Assembly (NCBI GenBank): GCA_009887135.1
Contig: QXYA01000166.1
Coordinates: 1-25,427 of the forward strand
Direction of reading: 5' to 3'
Length of the DNA: 25,427 bases
Source: Candidatus Poseidoniales archaeon
GTDB lineage: Archaea; Thermoplasmatota; Poseidoniia; Poseidoniales; Poseidoniaceae
Shown here: positions 9,801 through 17,200 of the stretch, piece by piece
Layout: every line of letters starts with the position of its first letter
How positions within the stretch are numbered: the stretch's first letter is position 1
Notes under the pieces: model-generated
The model's input: only the letters and a program-made list of their open reading frames with translations
Database searches by the model: none
What the model was told of the DNA's origin: nothing
Made by a program: the position numbers and the translations under genes

Positions 9801-12800
9801 GAGAGACCCTTCCATTCTGCACCTGCAGCACCCTCGAAGAGGATATGATCGGTGGAGTTTCCGATAGCCTTGACTGAATCGCAAGCACCATCGATGGAAA
9901 TTCCCTTACCTTGTTCAACTTGTATGACTGTTCCTGGCTGGATTGTTAGATCTCCACCAGATACAGAGAGATAGTCGCTGCTAGGGCTGATTCGGTATGG
10001 TGAACCTTCATTGTCCCAGATACATTCTACATTGTTTCCTGAACAGTCGAGGTCGTTGTCGACATCTGTACCCTTGCCTTCGAATGGCATTGTACGGACA
10101 TAGACACCACAATCGTATGCTGTGTTATCATAGCAGTAGTAGCTGCTGTAATAGCCCCACCATGGTGCAATTGTACCAGGTCGAGCTGCAGAGTTACTAG
10201 AGTATGGCAAATCAGGCATGCTTGTACCCCATGTAGTAATACCACGTTCAAGGGATGTAGAGCCACTGTCAATCATGTAGAGGTAACCGTTACGACCAAT
10301 TTGAAGTCGGTCGTTACTGTCATCACCATCGAAAGATTTCTGGAAGTAATCGAAAGAAAATCCAGATGGCAGATCGATGTTTGCGTTACATCCAGTCTTG
10401 TATTGGTTCCAGTAGTAACTGTAAGAACAGTAGTAACCAGTTGGCGTACCACCTGATGAACCAGAGATAACCTGTGCAGCGTTGGTTACAGGCTTGATAC
10501 CTGTTGAGAACGCTTCGTATCCATGGTCATTTCCATCAGTTGAAATTCTGTAGTTGGATGAATGCGGGTTGTTACCTGCCATGTATCCAGCACCAGGGTT
10601 TCGCATGGAGTCACCCTTTGTTCGAGTGTGATCCATGTAACCAACAGTAGCGTAATCGTAGTAAGCAGCACAACCTGAGTCGTACTTGAATTCGATTTCG
10701 TTAGTTACGTCATAGAAGATAACTTGGTAATCACAAAGGTATTGTGTATTGTATCCCATATCTCTCCATTCAACGATGAGCATCATGTTAGGATCGCCAA
10801 CTTCGAAGGTATTCGAGGTTGTAGTTTCTGTGTTTACGCCTGCTGAGACAGTAGATTCGTCTACAGATGTAGCGTAGTATTCAACATAATCCCCACGTTC
10901 GAAGGTGTTTACAGTAGCAGCCCAGTCACAGGTACCTGCAGCACATTCAGAACGTGTCTTGCCTACAGGAGACAAGAGAATTGATGTTGTGCTTCCATTG
11001 TTTACTGAGTAATGCAATGTTGGTCCTTCGTTCAATGTTTGATTCACATTCAATCCAGATGGTGGATCTCCTGCATCAGCGATAGTGTATGTGAACGTTC
11101 GACTCTTACTGTGAGAATCACGCAAGACTGAATGCTCCATATCAGGTGAACTGGTATCAGGCGTAGGCGCAACCTTTCCAACCTTGTATGTGATTGAACC
11201 AGAAGTTGCCATTCGTCCGTAATATCCAGCACTTAGAGCAACACCAGACCACTTGTAAGAAGAGGTTTGGTATGCATAGTAGTAACCAGTGTTACAACGA
11301 GCGTTCGAGGAACTGGAACGGTAGAAGTAATAGAAACCGTTTGTTCCAACACAGAGCCAGTTAGCCTTGGAAGTACTGTATCCTGTGCCGTTCCAAGTAA
11401 TCTTACCGAAAGTTCCGGTAATGTCTCCTGGAATAGGGACGTTGTAAGCAGCTGTGTATCCGTACGTGGATACAGAGGATGCTTGGCTTCCTCCAGCGAG
11501 TGCGCCTGTTTCGATCTCAGGTGTTGAATCACCGATACCGACCATACCCCATGCGTTATCGCCGGAGTCATAGTGGAAAATCAGGTTCATCTGAGGTCCA
11601 TTCTTTGCGCTGATTGCGAGGTATCCGCCGTCGCCTTGATGGAGTTCATCAAGACCGGATTGTGTACCACCGTATCCGTTGTATCCACCGCTAGGTGTTG
11701 TGGTCCACTGTATCTTCCACTGAGAGTAGAAGTAATACGAGGAAGAGTAGAAACATGAGTAACTACCTGTACCACAGTTAGAGACGTCCCACTCGTAGAG
11801 GTATTCATCGGAGTGGTCGTAATAGGTCATCTGCCTGTCGTGGTATCCTTGCGGGGAGTAGTAACTTCCCGAGTGGACATCCGTTGTCAGAACAGTGAAT
11901 TTCTTAGCATTTCCAGCATTGGTGATATCGTCAACGAAGAAGTAGTGAGCATTGCTCTCTACCCATGTACCTGGTGCTGAATTGCTTGCCGGAGGTGCAG
12001 GATCGTATCCTACGTTAGCCCCACCAGCAGTGTTTAGGTCTTGGAACTTCCAGTAGTACTCGACGTAATCGCCTGCGCTGATATCTGAAGTTGTGGCCTT
12101 GAATCGGCATTCACTTGCAGTAGATGTGCAGGTTTGGATTGTCGTTGCACTGACAGAGGTCCATGAACCGTTGTTGACGCTGTAGGACATTGTTACACCG
12201 TTAGTCGATGTTGTGTCAACTCCCGAGAGGTCAGTTAGTGTTGTGAAGAATGTTCTCTCTCCTTCAACATATGAAGTCAATCCGCTGTAAGGAACGTGAC
12301 TGGAGGTTGGGGCATCCGAGTCAGAACCACCGGAGTAAATTACTTCCAGATAGCTGTTCGATCCACCACTGTTGTAAGCGTATGTGTAGACGTATATGCT
12401 TGAAGTCATATCAGCACCCATTCCGACGGTGCCGGAGTTGGATTGTGCGTTGATAATGTAGTTGTGAGAACCTGTGCTTGAGGAACAAGCAGTACCAGCA
12501 GAGTTCGAGTTGTCACAGAGTTCAGATGTCTTCCAACCTGTTCCTTGAGCGTATGTACCTACAGCAGCAGAGTTACCAATTGAAGAAATCAATTTTCTCT
12601 CGTTTGTGTTAGTGTTCGATCCAGACAAAAGGTTAGCTGAAATTCCTCCAGAACATGTTGCTGAGGTGATACCGTAGTTGTATCGAACGTCAGTACCACA
12701 GGATTCCAAAACTCTGGATGTGATGCTTGTAGAAGAAGAACTTCCGTATGCGTATGATACATATTGCTTCCAGTTCACTTCTTCAACAGTTGCGCCAGAT

Positions 12801-13939
12801 GGTAGGGCTGAACTTGATGTGAAGGTGTACTTGTGCCATGGGACATAGTAGTAAGATGAATAGTAGCGGTACAGGTAGGAGTATGTGTTATCGTAACAAT
12901 ATCCATAGTAGACGTAGCAGTATCCACGGCTTCCACTTGTGACCTTGATGGTTGGGTCAAGAGCGAGTGGGAACACTCGGTCTTCGGACATCAACCAATC
13001 TGTGTCGACTGCTGTGGTAAGGAGAACCATTGGGCCGTATACTTGCACGAAGTATGTGCCGATGTACGGTTCATTGCTGGATTCTTCCATAACAACTGGC
13101 TCAGGGATGGTGGCCAGAAGTTCACCGGTATCTGTCGAACGGATTTCGAGTTCACCTTGTGTTGTGGTGATTTCCTCGCCAAGAGGTGCTCCGTCTAAGT
13201 AAAGAGCATAGCCCATTGGAAGACGGATTGTTTCAGTCATACCAAAGTATGCTGCAACTTCGTCAAGGACTGGACGCTCTTCAATGATCAGGTTTTGCTT
13301 GACTTGGTTTGTTTCAACCGAGTAGTCAATAGCAAATCCTTCAGCAAGAGGGTATCGAATTACGTTACCGCCGACTTCAACATCGCCCATAGCAGGAGCA
13401 GCCTGGTATGGCATAGGAGCCGTTCCAGTGATGTCGATAGTCATGAGGATAGGGTTCAGACCAGTGATGATTGGATCAACGAACTGGTTAGGCTGGACAC
13501 TTACACCTTCTGAAAGTTCAGCACCAAAGGTGGTTGTGAAGGTATTCTCCTTTACTTCCCATCCATTTGGTGTCGCCATAATGTTGAGGTTAATGTCCTC
13601 AAAGGCGCCACTATCAGCAAGGTAATGCACAGGCTCATCACTTGTGAGTTGTGCTATTTTTCCATCCTCAGTAAGGAAGGCCTTTGTGTTCGCTTGCCTC
13701 ATTCCCAGTAATTCCTGGGTGGCGTCGTACTCATAGGTCGTTTGTTCGATGGCGGCTGGGAGCTTGAAGAAATCATCAATATCATTTGAGATTTCTGCAA
13801 CACTCACAGTATCGGTCGTTGTGTTATCTACTAGGCTTGTCATTGGCATAAATGCCATCAAAGCACATAGTAGAACGGCAATACCGATTCCACCAATTGC
13901 GGTTTTCTTTTTATTATTCTTGTTTCCCAACATAGTCAT
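326..13939 (-). CDS. Giant cell-surface beta-helix protein with a C-terminal archaeal type IV pilin module (4537 aa)
   Basis: One uninterrupted frame. Residues 1-37 are a Lys-rich stretch (NKNNKKK) and a hydrophobic segment, a signal peptide or anchor. An N-terminal domain ends near 333 with FPLALDPTIKV, as seen before DNRLRE-type domains. Ig-like units sharing YSVNNGS and GDYVEYY lie near 540-670 and 927-1049. Nidogen-like segments lie near 784 and 1050-1150, and an NGYLYM...IAPWW module near 1185-1300. Parallel beta-helix-like repeats (short G/N/D-turn strands) fill about 1324-3435, interrupted by TDANGEA/TDANGDA Ig-like inserts, a Tyr-rich block and a DSWGDGG domain. A CBM9/DOMON-like module (DGDTSDW, DLLIYLDV) lies near 3460-3632 and cadherin/tandem-95 modules (NINDKP, SPVNDAP) near 3725-4110. 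A membrane segment lies at 4322-4341 and a pilin at 4362-4537. It probably forms an extracellular adhesive fibre. No catalytic motif was seen. An ATG six bases downstream is an alternative start. Domain names are by eye. Confidence 0.9.
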   Translation of the reverse strand: MTMLGNKNNKKKTAIGGIGIAVLLCALMAFMPMTSLVDNTTTDTVSVAEISNDIDDFFKLPAAIEQTTYEYDATQELLGMRQANTKAFLTEDGKIAQLTSDEPVHYLADSGAFEDINLNIMATPNGWEVKENTFTTTFGAELSEGVSVQPNQFVDPIITGLNPILMTIDITGTAPMPYQAAPAMGDVEVGGNVIRYPLAEGFAIDYSVETNQVKQNLIIEERPVLDEVAAYFGMTETIRLPMGYALYLDGAPLGEEITTTQGELEIRSTDTGELLATIPEPVVMEESSNEPYIGTYFVQVYGPMVLLTTAVDTDWLMSEDRVFPLALDPTIKVTSGSRGYCYVYYGYCYDNTYSYLYRYYSSYYYVPWHKYTFTSSSALPSGATVEEVNWKQYVSYAYGSSSSTSITSRVLESCGTDVRYNYGITSATCSGGISANLLSGSNTNTNERKLISSIGNSAAVGTYAQGTGWKTSELCDNSNSAGTACSSSTGSHNYIINAQSNSGTVGMGADMTSSIYVYTYAYNSGGSNSYLEVIYSGGSDSDAPTSSHVPYSGLTSYVEGERTFFTTLTDLSGVDTTSTNGVTMSYSVNNGSWTSVSATTIQTCTSTASECRFKATTSDISAGDYVEYYWKFQDLNTAGGANVGYDPAPPASNSAPGTWVESNAHYFFVDDITNAGNAKKFTVLTTDVHSGSYYSPQGYHDRQMTYYDHSDEYLYEWDVSNCGTGSYSCFYSSSYYFYSQWKIQWTTTPSGGYNGYGGTQSGLDELHQGDGGYLAISAKNGPQMNLIFHYDSGDNAWGMVGIGDSTPEIETGALAGGSQASSVSTYGYTAAYNVPIPGDITGTFGKITWNGTGYSTSKANWLCVGTNGFYYFYRSSSSNARCNTGYYYAYQTSSYKWSGVALSAGYYGRMATSGSITYKVGKVAPTPDTSSPDMEHSVLRDSHSKSRTFTYTIADAGDPPSGLNVNQTLNEGPTLHYSVNNGSTTSILLSPVGKTRSECAAGTCDWAATVNTFERGDYVEYYATSVDESTVSAGVNTETTTSNTFEVGDPNMMLIVEWRDMGYNTQYLCDYQVIFYDVTNEIEFKYDSGCAAYYDYATVGYMDHTRTKGDSMRNPGAGYMAGNNPHSSNYRISTDGNDHGYEAFSTGIKPVTNAAQVISGSSGGTPTGYYCSYSYYWNQYKTGCNANIDLPSGFSFDYFQKSFDGDDSNDRLQIGRNGYLYMIDSGSTSLERGITTWGTSMPDLPYSSNSAARPGTIAPWWGYYSSYYCYDNTAYDCGVYVRTMPFEGKGTDVDNDLDCSGNNVECIWDNEGSPYRISPSSDYLSVSGGDLTIQPGTVIQVEQGKGISIDGACDSVKAIGNSTDHILFEGAAGAEWKGLSFTDDCTTITGTDDRHVFSYVDFNNTSTAAITAGSRHQDYNAYCADSNGGTRPCYSNANVGNFTLSQVTFTNVETAISHGSGQGTGITMMNFAISGADKACINLPSSANAMIMEGTMSNCNSDGESWGGAIVNYPGSTGGMLHVENVTIENAYKNLIDTDLQHVTISNVSASFTTSGAAQTGVALDSAYGASSEVNIFNLDAPGYSSVSINALGSINMTDVDIGTASLSITPGGSSSTANGPSGDFAIFHNIDSGDISMTRIQPSMFNDVTAGHIDISGNAISTDVMSVSNLDSGRFGVAGCGWKIDVTTIDSDRVYSSCSSSAAPNNFVVDGGTLSHTSSTDHALYARNSKMTVGDVDITSSNAGSGVYLAYASSNAEVRLIDVSQNTDDCADSNGATSDCDVYTSSSALIYYGGTATLRAYRLEANNSVIEEVNKSGHVVSASVVSAAGAELFEVGSHITDANGEASVWVITGDSAGNTYSNHNLRAFGPAGQNETLSTDAWYASDLTSGFTIGSSYALLLEPAPVDFNGTNMDCSWLAAWTDADTGAGLPTNGVTASGATIYEFDGTPMTLTEDLNLNGCVIKLMGAVLAVKSTATSTPVLTLSNGGKLLVGTSSVATGALKAVSSTYPLTLDIQDGILEIDGGIVRDVAQDATTGSALYVGDGATLIMKNSGTVYGSSASSTEMATVKIDGGSADIASSSIINVANTGTALWVEQAGGSYTNLAVSNAAVGIQAYNGAPQIDGFTSTDNTVGVDVYGGMSLPTIYRSTSLSGQSTGWTTYAVDLSSFIGSSDYLQVGANSIYGGGNAHPTYNYATSKYYMITDRWNIEVTYDDGSGEVSENITTPDKMGYYPWGSSDPKSGNGAATYAGGEGGVASWHCNQYGYSYGPSATSDFDGYMYYLWRYWPQGPQTFPSYPGYYYYPDQFGFRWSEIDADTTPNSGYYPYHYWGYYYTSYHGGQGAYKPVEGYVGGSYNVCLDYAYSYYMNPGQGARMSFPVVDISDSSISKVTMYVDVLHNRADNYQDRLDLVARAGNDPSDLGDYLRDSGTASFKNGVITGADNGIEIGGNFAAGTFESIDITSPTDSGVEVTGAVSAAMDDIEVNGGDYGMLVSSSGSGSIDLTNMDFDAQNTAGIYYVKNFGGDLSGSITNSAGAAYKYGPLTSKNVVFDGITLAGNDVGLETAGSQEFTITDSAFASTTNDIVVTGSSKVDFIEGTVDTSKVSVTGTGDFERMRELEMTIEADGSGVQGTNVVLMNADKKITGTGTTDANGDAFGVLFRTVRVDSSGTTSDNLAGYQAATVAMIEYTSSKGDFRYAFEGLSLSDASGNTGTIDLTERIEARVCYTYSSSSYVMVAGCSGSRYLGTGSSRSLTDGDGGSYMEYGYYGATPEDMSGKTIMVDVPFMYFDNNEEHNWNNTKVLVTGSYTFGDTQRWYAQGGSDAPELYLHDSEVYGLAVNPTSGQQTGVEIGYLYQAMDISIKNSTLNPIASVTSGMAYASTWSSNDYVSEWLRIDNVSMTHYKGYTPLNNAISSTDVCVNLYGSDNSYIIDSTLSDCGAGIFFQRSGYSYGHNANEFGADNTTIEGNTFLDGGEIADVWFYTNSYADDTVVKDNTFSSSTAKYGVRAYDQTTKRLTVTDNTFDGPETAVQLINTNGYLLDGNSITGVSDASKPGITINGGYGDVSNNTLLDADGGIRIDSAEAPPAPSTSLCTIAGNSYRTTSTCTFTIPSGATAYVDLETDSWGGEVGLEITKPDGTTDTWAYGTFSSNTAYARYTSYSVAGSYTLKVLDSWGDGGTNIAVYYGTSTGGYSGPVVENNTIGLSPGRVAPNAIGLDLVDCNSVTIQSQLNTINMGDNAVVTDGCDISDVDSNIVGTGISGSIGMSSLNSGDDITLSGTDISGYAYGVSIEDATLTLTGAASVAGSTAGVYAEDATVTAIDASVDGGATGTGLYMVDGDYSWIYPLDAAGDVGVYAENTEFRWDGGISTATTALHAVESVGSVENLTWSASTTQINAGSNAYVTSIGNTLDSNAISIVASATIDEANLFSLDATHLAGTASAVGMSLLSTDGTRAAYVSPAFQPDIMAVDGDTSDWIGGTELNPSDDAMPGMVSGDGINDLLVTYSEGDALYIGMTGEDLATNDLLIYLDVVAGGSNTGYNLNAAHTLPVQADYLFWATSDTNMDLYSNGFLGWGTSSMSTDAVVADLGTTTAGFFEIAIPFSRLGGTPDAVNIVAIVQDGSANIQNVHPSQTVTTGAQTLSEYISIETTHEDLETGSISDEVLVYRTYKGSTTAGAAKDYDVMIKTQADCAYDWATVDAVSMATNQQLTVDIKRACPEIQATLADDAVDEDSGVYTMSLTNLADDVQDDEATLTWTATEGTTVAHSNVLVDWNKNGHTVSITPLDDQFGTIEFEFVVTDSHGLTDTKNMTLTVNNINDKPVICNTERIDCMPVFVDDGSYTNIVPEGFGSVSKFLGDISNASKSYVRDMDNEQNPTRQVYTWGATVPTDCIAFSVDVVANELTMTENTGNELGGTCPVTLTLSDDGAENTAADNVVVDFSVSPVNDAPVVLDWDVTTGAVVTSANGSTPVAPWSISLMEDDTSVQNLTYDLSAVKYDVDHNAADLAWTVEPTDQCTYQNYFTATIQDDNLVFELVPDATTNANAWEIDYLNDNGIHQIGPSGSDFCQIRLVLKDTATAPSYVPNYDPAVMSIASYTQGVATQEIGVRVENVRELVGDYYFDDAIGFDFLGINNVLSGTYVPVEVTIGAGGDVGPFTYDHMLAVTFHTDGGHGESENVRYYPVPAYGDTMIIQEYVYIVNSSGEIYVEMDVLTCLDEECDLSKAPADRFQTDDPTSHRANSGGQQGDDWSKPGQYGSDATKTSERRPLLEDSDWCNNVMYSTATAPVCNHANQPASTFLAANNTGRIPSVVSLGGGLGSVPSFAPSLVVVALAGFFVTALAMSSRRDEEDVEEDTRIVDDEMAVSPVIATILMVAITVVLSGVIYVWASSLAETGKLGTPRVTFDKVNENLGAADGYWAISVDQTEAELSTQSVIVTVLYTDSTGTRTSYATSLANTSDVYGFSPANSDSFITFFDKVEDEGTYKESTFGIGDQIMVRTHAPDGTAITDGTIRITYQPGPGEGSVIKTYSDLEYNKV
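6835..7110 (-). other. Tyr/Trp/Pro/Gly-rich block inside the beta-helix region of the giant protein
   Basis: About residues 2277-2368 of the giant protein carry dense aromatic runs such as YYLWRYWPQGPQ, PGYYYYPDQ, YYPYHYWGYYY and DYAYSYYMNPG. The flanking sequence is ordinary beta-helix repeat. On the plus strand this shows as runs of GTA/GTAG triplets. Smaller Tyr/Cys-rich patches of the same kind sit near residues 338-369, 717-740, 1167-1183 and 1259-1281. The role is unknown; adhesion, carbohydrate stacking or cross-linking are all possible. Confidence 0.75.
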
Positions 13940-13980
13940 TCACTCTACACGGACTGTATGCAAGTGCAACCACGTCCTCC

Positions 13981-13992
13981 GCTACTTATAGG
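13981..13992 (-). promoter_or_regulatory. Probable TATA box of the giant gene
   Basis: The minus strand reads CCTATAAGTAGC. The TATA-like core is centred about 48 bases upstream of the ATG at 13939, so with the usual archaeal 24-26 base spacing transcription would start near 13962 and leave a leader of roughly 22 bases. No convincing Shine-Dalgarno site precedes the ATG. Confidence 0.5.
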
Positions 13993-14008
13993 AATTGGGG
14001 TACAAAAT

Positions 14009-14030
14009 CTTTGAATCAATTGTTTCAAAG
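14009..14030. promoter_or_regulatory. 22-bp near-perfect palindrome, candidate operator or activator site
   Basis: The arms CTTTGAA (14009-14015) and TTCAAAG (14024-14030) are exact reverse complements, and the central CAATTG is itself palindromic, so 20 of 22 positions are symmetric. It lies just upstream of the putative TATA box of the giant gene, a common position for an archaeal activator site. The bound protein is unknown. Confidence 0.6.
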
Positions 14031-14174
14031 TGTAAAATAAACAGGATACTGCGTAACATTTCGCCACCTCAGTAGTACAAACAATTTGTAAAAAGAACAA
14101 TCTATTTAATTGTGTTTTTACGATTTAACAAATCACCGATCTATAACGGATTTCAAGGGGCCACTTAGGGCATC

Positions 14175-14219
14175 AAAATAAAAAAAGGCCGGAGAGGGCG
14201 CCAGAACGCCCTCCCCGGC
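14175..14219 (-). terminator. Hairpin plus T-tract terminator of the 1048-aa surface-protein gene
   Basis: The arms 14188-14200 and 14207-14219 form a 13-bp GC-rich stem with one mismatch around a 6-base loop. On the minus strand the stem is followed by CTTTTTTTATTTTG (about 14187 down to 14174). The stem begins about 55 bases after the stop codon at 14274. Archaeal RNA polymerase terminates at T-tracts, and the strong stem makes this look like a bacterial-style intrinsic terminator. It would insulate the giant gene from transcription of the upstream gene. Confidence 0.85.
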
Positions 14220-14273
14220 GGCTTCTGCACACATCGAGTGCACAGATTACGACGGTGGATCACAGAGTGTTAC

Positions 14274-17200
14274 TCAGTAATCCCAGTCTTTGTCTTCGCC
14301 TTCGTTTCCGCCTCGTGAGAGGATGAAAGCACCGGCGATGAATGCTATGACGACTACGCCACCAATAGCACCCCAGGTCCAGCCGGGGAGTTCTCCACTT
14401 TCTTTGTCATCTCCATCAGTGGTGTTTGTATCGGTGGTACCACCAGCATTCTCCTTGAAGAAAGGTGCATCAGCACCAGAAGCCGAGTTCGAGGCAGCAT
14501 ATGCCTTGTTTCCAAGAGCGTCAACTGGTACAACAACGAAGTAAACGGTGTATTGCCCAGGGCTCGTACTCATCATGACATCAGCAGTAGTGGTTCCAGC
14601 ATCTGCAGTTGGAACACAGTTTGTTGGCATCTCAGCTGCAGTGAATGATTCACGGTTCTGAGAACAAACGTGCCATACTGCTACATCAGAGAGGTCATCA
14701 CCAGTAGCGTCCCAATTGAGAGTCCACATATCGCCAGCTACAGTAACTGATACGTTTGCTGCTGCTGCACCGCCGTCGACTGCCTTATCGGCAACGACAG
14801 TTGCAGTTCCAACAGGAGTGCTGCAGAGCCCATCGTTGTTACAGATAGCGATGTCTATGGTGTAGGATACGCCATGTGTTGTGTCGCTGTAACTGAACTG
14901 GAATTCGTTAGAAGGCAAATCAGTTTCGAAGACATCTGAATTAGCATCGTTTGAGACACTGATTGAGAACTTCTCATCAGAAAGCATTGTACCAGTTGTA
15001 CCCCAGTTCATTGAGATTCCACCGTTGTATTCTGCGTTAGCACTGAATCCACTGATCGATGCACTTGGCGCGTCCTTTGATTGCAAAGGAGCGTCAATGA
15101 GCAAGAATTGTCCAGCCGGTAATACAGGTCCAGATAAGACAGCAGATAGAACCGACATGGTTGAATCTTCTTCACTGTTTGTTGCACCATCTGCAAGGAG
15201 TTGAGTCAGTGTTGCGCTCTTACAGTTTGTAGTGAACCAAAGAGACGATGCTCCAAGGCCAGAATCAAACATGATGTCCATGCTGTGAGCAAGGACGTCA
15301 TTGGCTGCATAGGTCGTGACTGGGTTGTAGTCAATAACTGCAACTGGGGTGTAAACACCGGAGAGTTCGCCACCTGTTGCATCAGGAAGAGTAATTCCTT
15401 CGCATGTTGTGGTATCGCCATCTTCTACATCGATTGAGAAGACTGCCTTGCTGAAGTATGTGATCGAGTAATCCATCGTGACTCCAGCAGTTGTCGTATC
15501 GGATGCGACTGCATCGTTCCAGATTTCAATGATGAGTTCTTCTGTTACTGAACCACCATGAGCGTCAGCGACTGTTACCTTCACAGGGAAGGTGGTAACG
15601 AAATCTTGGATGACTGGAGTCGAACATGTTCGTCCAATGCCACCTAGACCACCACATCCTGCGAGTGGGGTGCTTGAAGCTCCACCAACCCATGTGTAGG
15701 TCAATCCTTCACCTGTAACGTCATCTGCATCGAAGACGGAAACTTCGAACTCAAGCATGTTTTCCATACCAAGCATGAGATCGCCTTGTGTAACAAGGTC
15801 GAGTGAGGAAACAACAGGGAGGTTGTTGCGAACTTCCTTCTGCATCGAAACTTGATTGTTCGAGAGTTTCTGATCAGTCGTCTTTTCTTCCATTACAAGG
15901 TTGGCTTCGATTGTGTATGTACCAACATCGAATTCGATCATCATACATGCATGACCTTGATTGAATGCCATTGCTCCAGTTCCGAGCAAAGCGTGGTTGT
16001 ATGAAGGCTCTACACCTTGGATACATTCATTCACCATTTCAGTGATTACTTCGGTCGTATCGAGATTTGTGATTGTGAAGGTAACGTTCCAATCATACAA
16101 TTCAGTTACTGATGAACCACGGTGTTCAACAGATGCGTCGATGTAAGAGGTACCAACTGAAAGGTCTCCTGGTTCACCGGAGCCTACAGTATATGTTGCG
16201 ATTCCAGTTCCATCGGAGTTGTATCCTTGGTTGACAGTTAGCATCGAAATACGAATGTCATGGAAGGTTTGCAAAGCACCTGTGATTTCGTCAGCGTTAT
16301 TGTTTGTGATATCATCTCGAAGGAATGATTCTTCACAAAAGTGACTGTAAGTGACGGTGGTGGAAACATCGTTTCCATCTCCATCGGTTTCATTCTGTAC
16401 GACAACTTCCTGACATGATTCGAATTGTCCGTAGAGAGAGTATCCACCGAGTTCAACATCGATGGAATATGCTGCATCATCGCTTGTATCCGGCAGAACA
16501 GATCCTTTGTATTCCCAAACACCATTGTTGATGTTGTTGGACATAACAGAGCGAATTTCAGTTATCTTATCGGTAGGGTCGGTTTCGTTTTGGTAAACAT
16601 CAACAGCCTGGCCAGTACCTACGTTAACTGAATGAACAAGCGAACCGAGGGAAGAAAGAAGCAAATCCGTTCCATCTTCTGCAGTTGCGCTTGCCAAGTC
16701 TCCGTTCACGTCAATAAGCATGGAGAGGTTGTGGGTAATGAAGTCTGAAGATCCGTTGAGTTCTACTGTTATTGTGAATGACTTTGTGCCTTCGCCAGTT
16801 GCGACGGTTGCGCCATCATCCCAGGTGATGTCAACATCGATGTCGAGGTAATCGCGTACTTCGACATACACTTGCTGAACATCGTTTGTTGCTTCAACAT
16901 CTTGGTCAGAGTAGACTTCGATTTGAACAACATAAATACCTGCTGTAGGACTCCAAGTGGCATCGCCACCTCCATATTGAATCATTGTCTTGCCACCTTT
17001 GAAGACATCTCCTGATGCAAGTGATTGATCATCGCACACGGTTGTGTCATCGCAAATAACGTCTGGATTGTCCCATTCGAGATCTGCCCCTGTGCTATCC
17101 TTAGCAAGGTTTAGTGGGTTTCCGTTTCCATCAGCATTCCAAACCTGTGCTGTGTAGCCAAGTTCGGTAATTGCAGTATCGCCAGCATTCTGAATGAATA

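Larger units (their letters stand above)
13940..14174. other. Intergenic regulatory region upstream of the giant gene
   Basis: No gene is seen here. The part next to the giant gene holds its probable TATA box (13984-13991) and a 22-bp near-palindrome (14009-14030). Further out the DNA is very AT-rich (about 14076-14140) and contains short inverted repeats, including ACAAA/TTTGT at 14076-14088 and ACAAT/ATTGT just after it. A TTAAATA on the minus strand near 14101-14108 could be a second, distal TATA box, which would give a leader of about 140 bases. The region ends at the terminator of the upstream surface-protein gene. Confidence 0.55.

Noticed and set aside
11267..11571. Open frames on both strands (for example 11267-11527 plus, 11233-11571 minus) within the giant gene
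   Set aside because: Low-complexity Val/Thr/Ser translations produced by the biased codons of the giant gene; no start signals or family similarity. The same applies to all other short frames between 326 and 13939.
326..13939. Rhs/YD-repeat toxin or polymorphic toxin
   Set aside because: The N-terminal domain resembles those near Rhs-like proteins, but there are no YD repeats, no DPxG-type core end and no toxin tip or immunity gene.
326..13939. Assembly artefact or frameshift in the giant gene
   Set aside because: 4537 codons are open with consistent composition and domain order, which would be very unlikely with indel errors; a chimeric join at the pilin remains a separate question raised in the findings.
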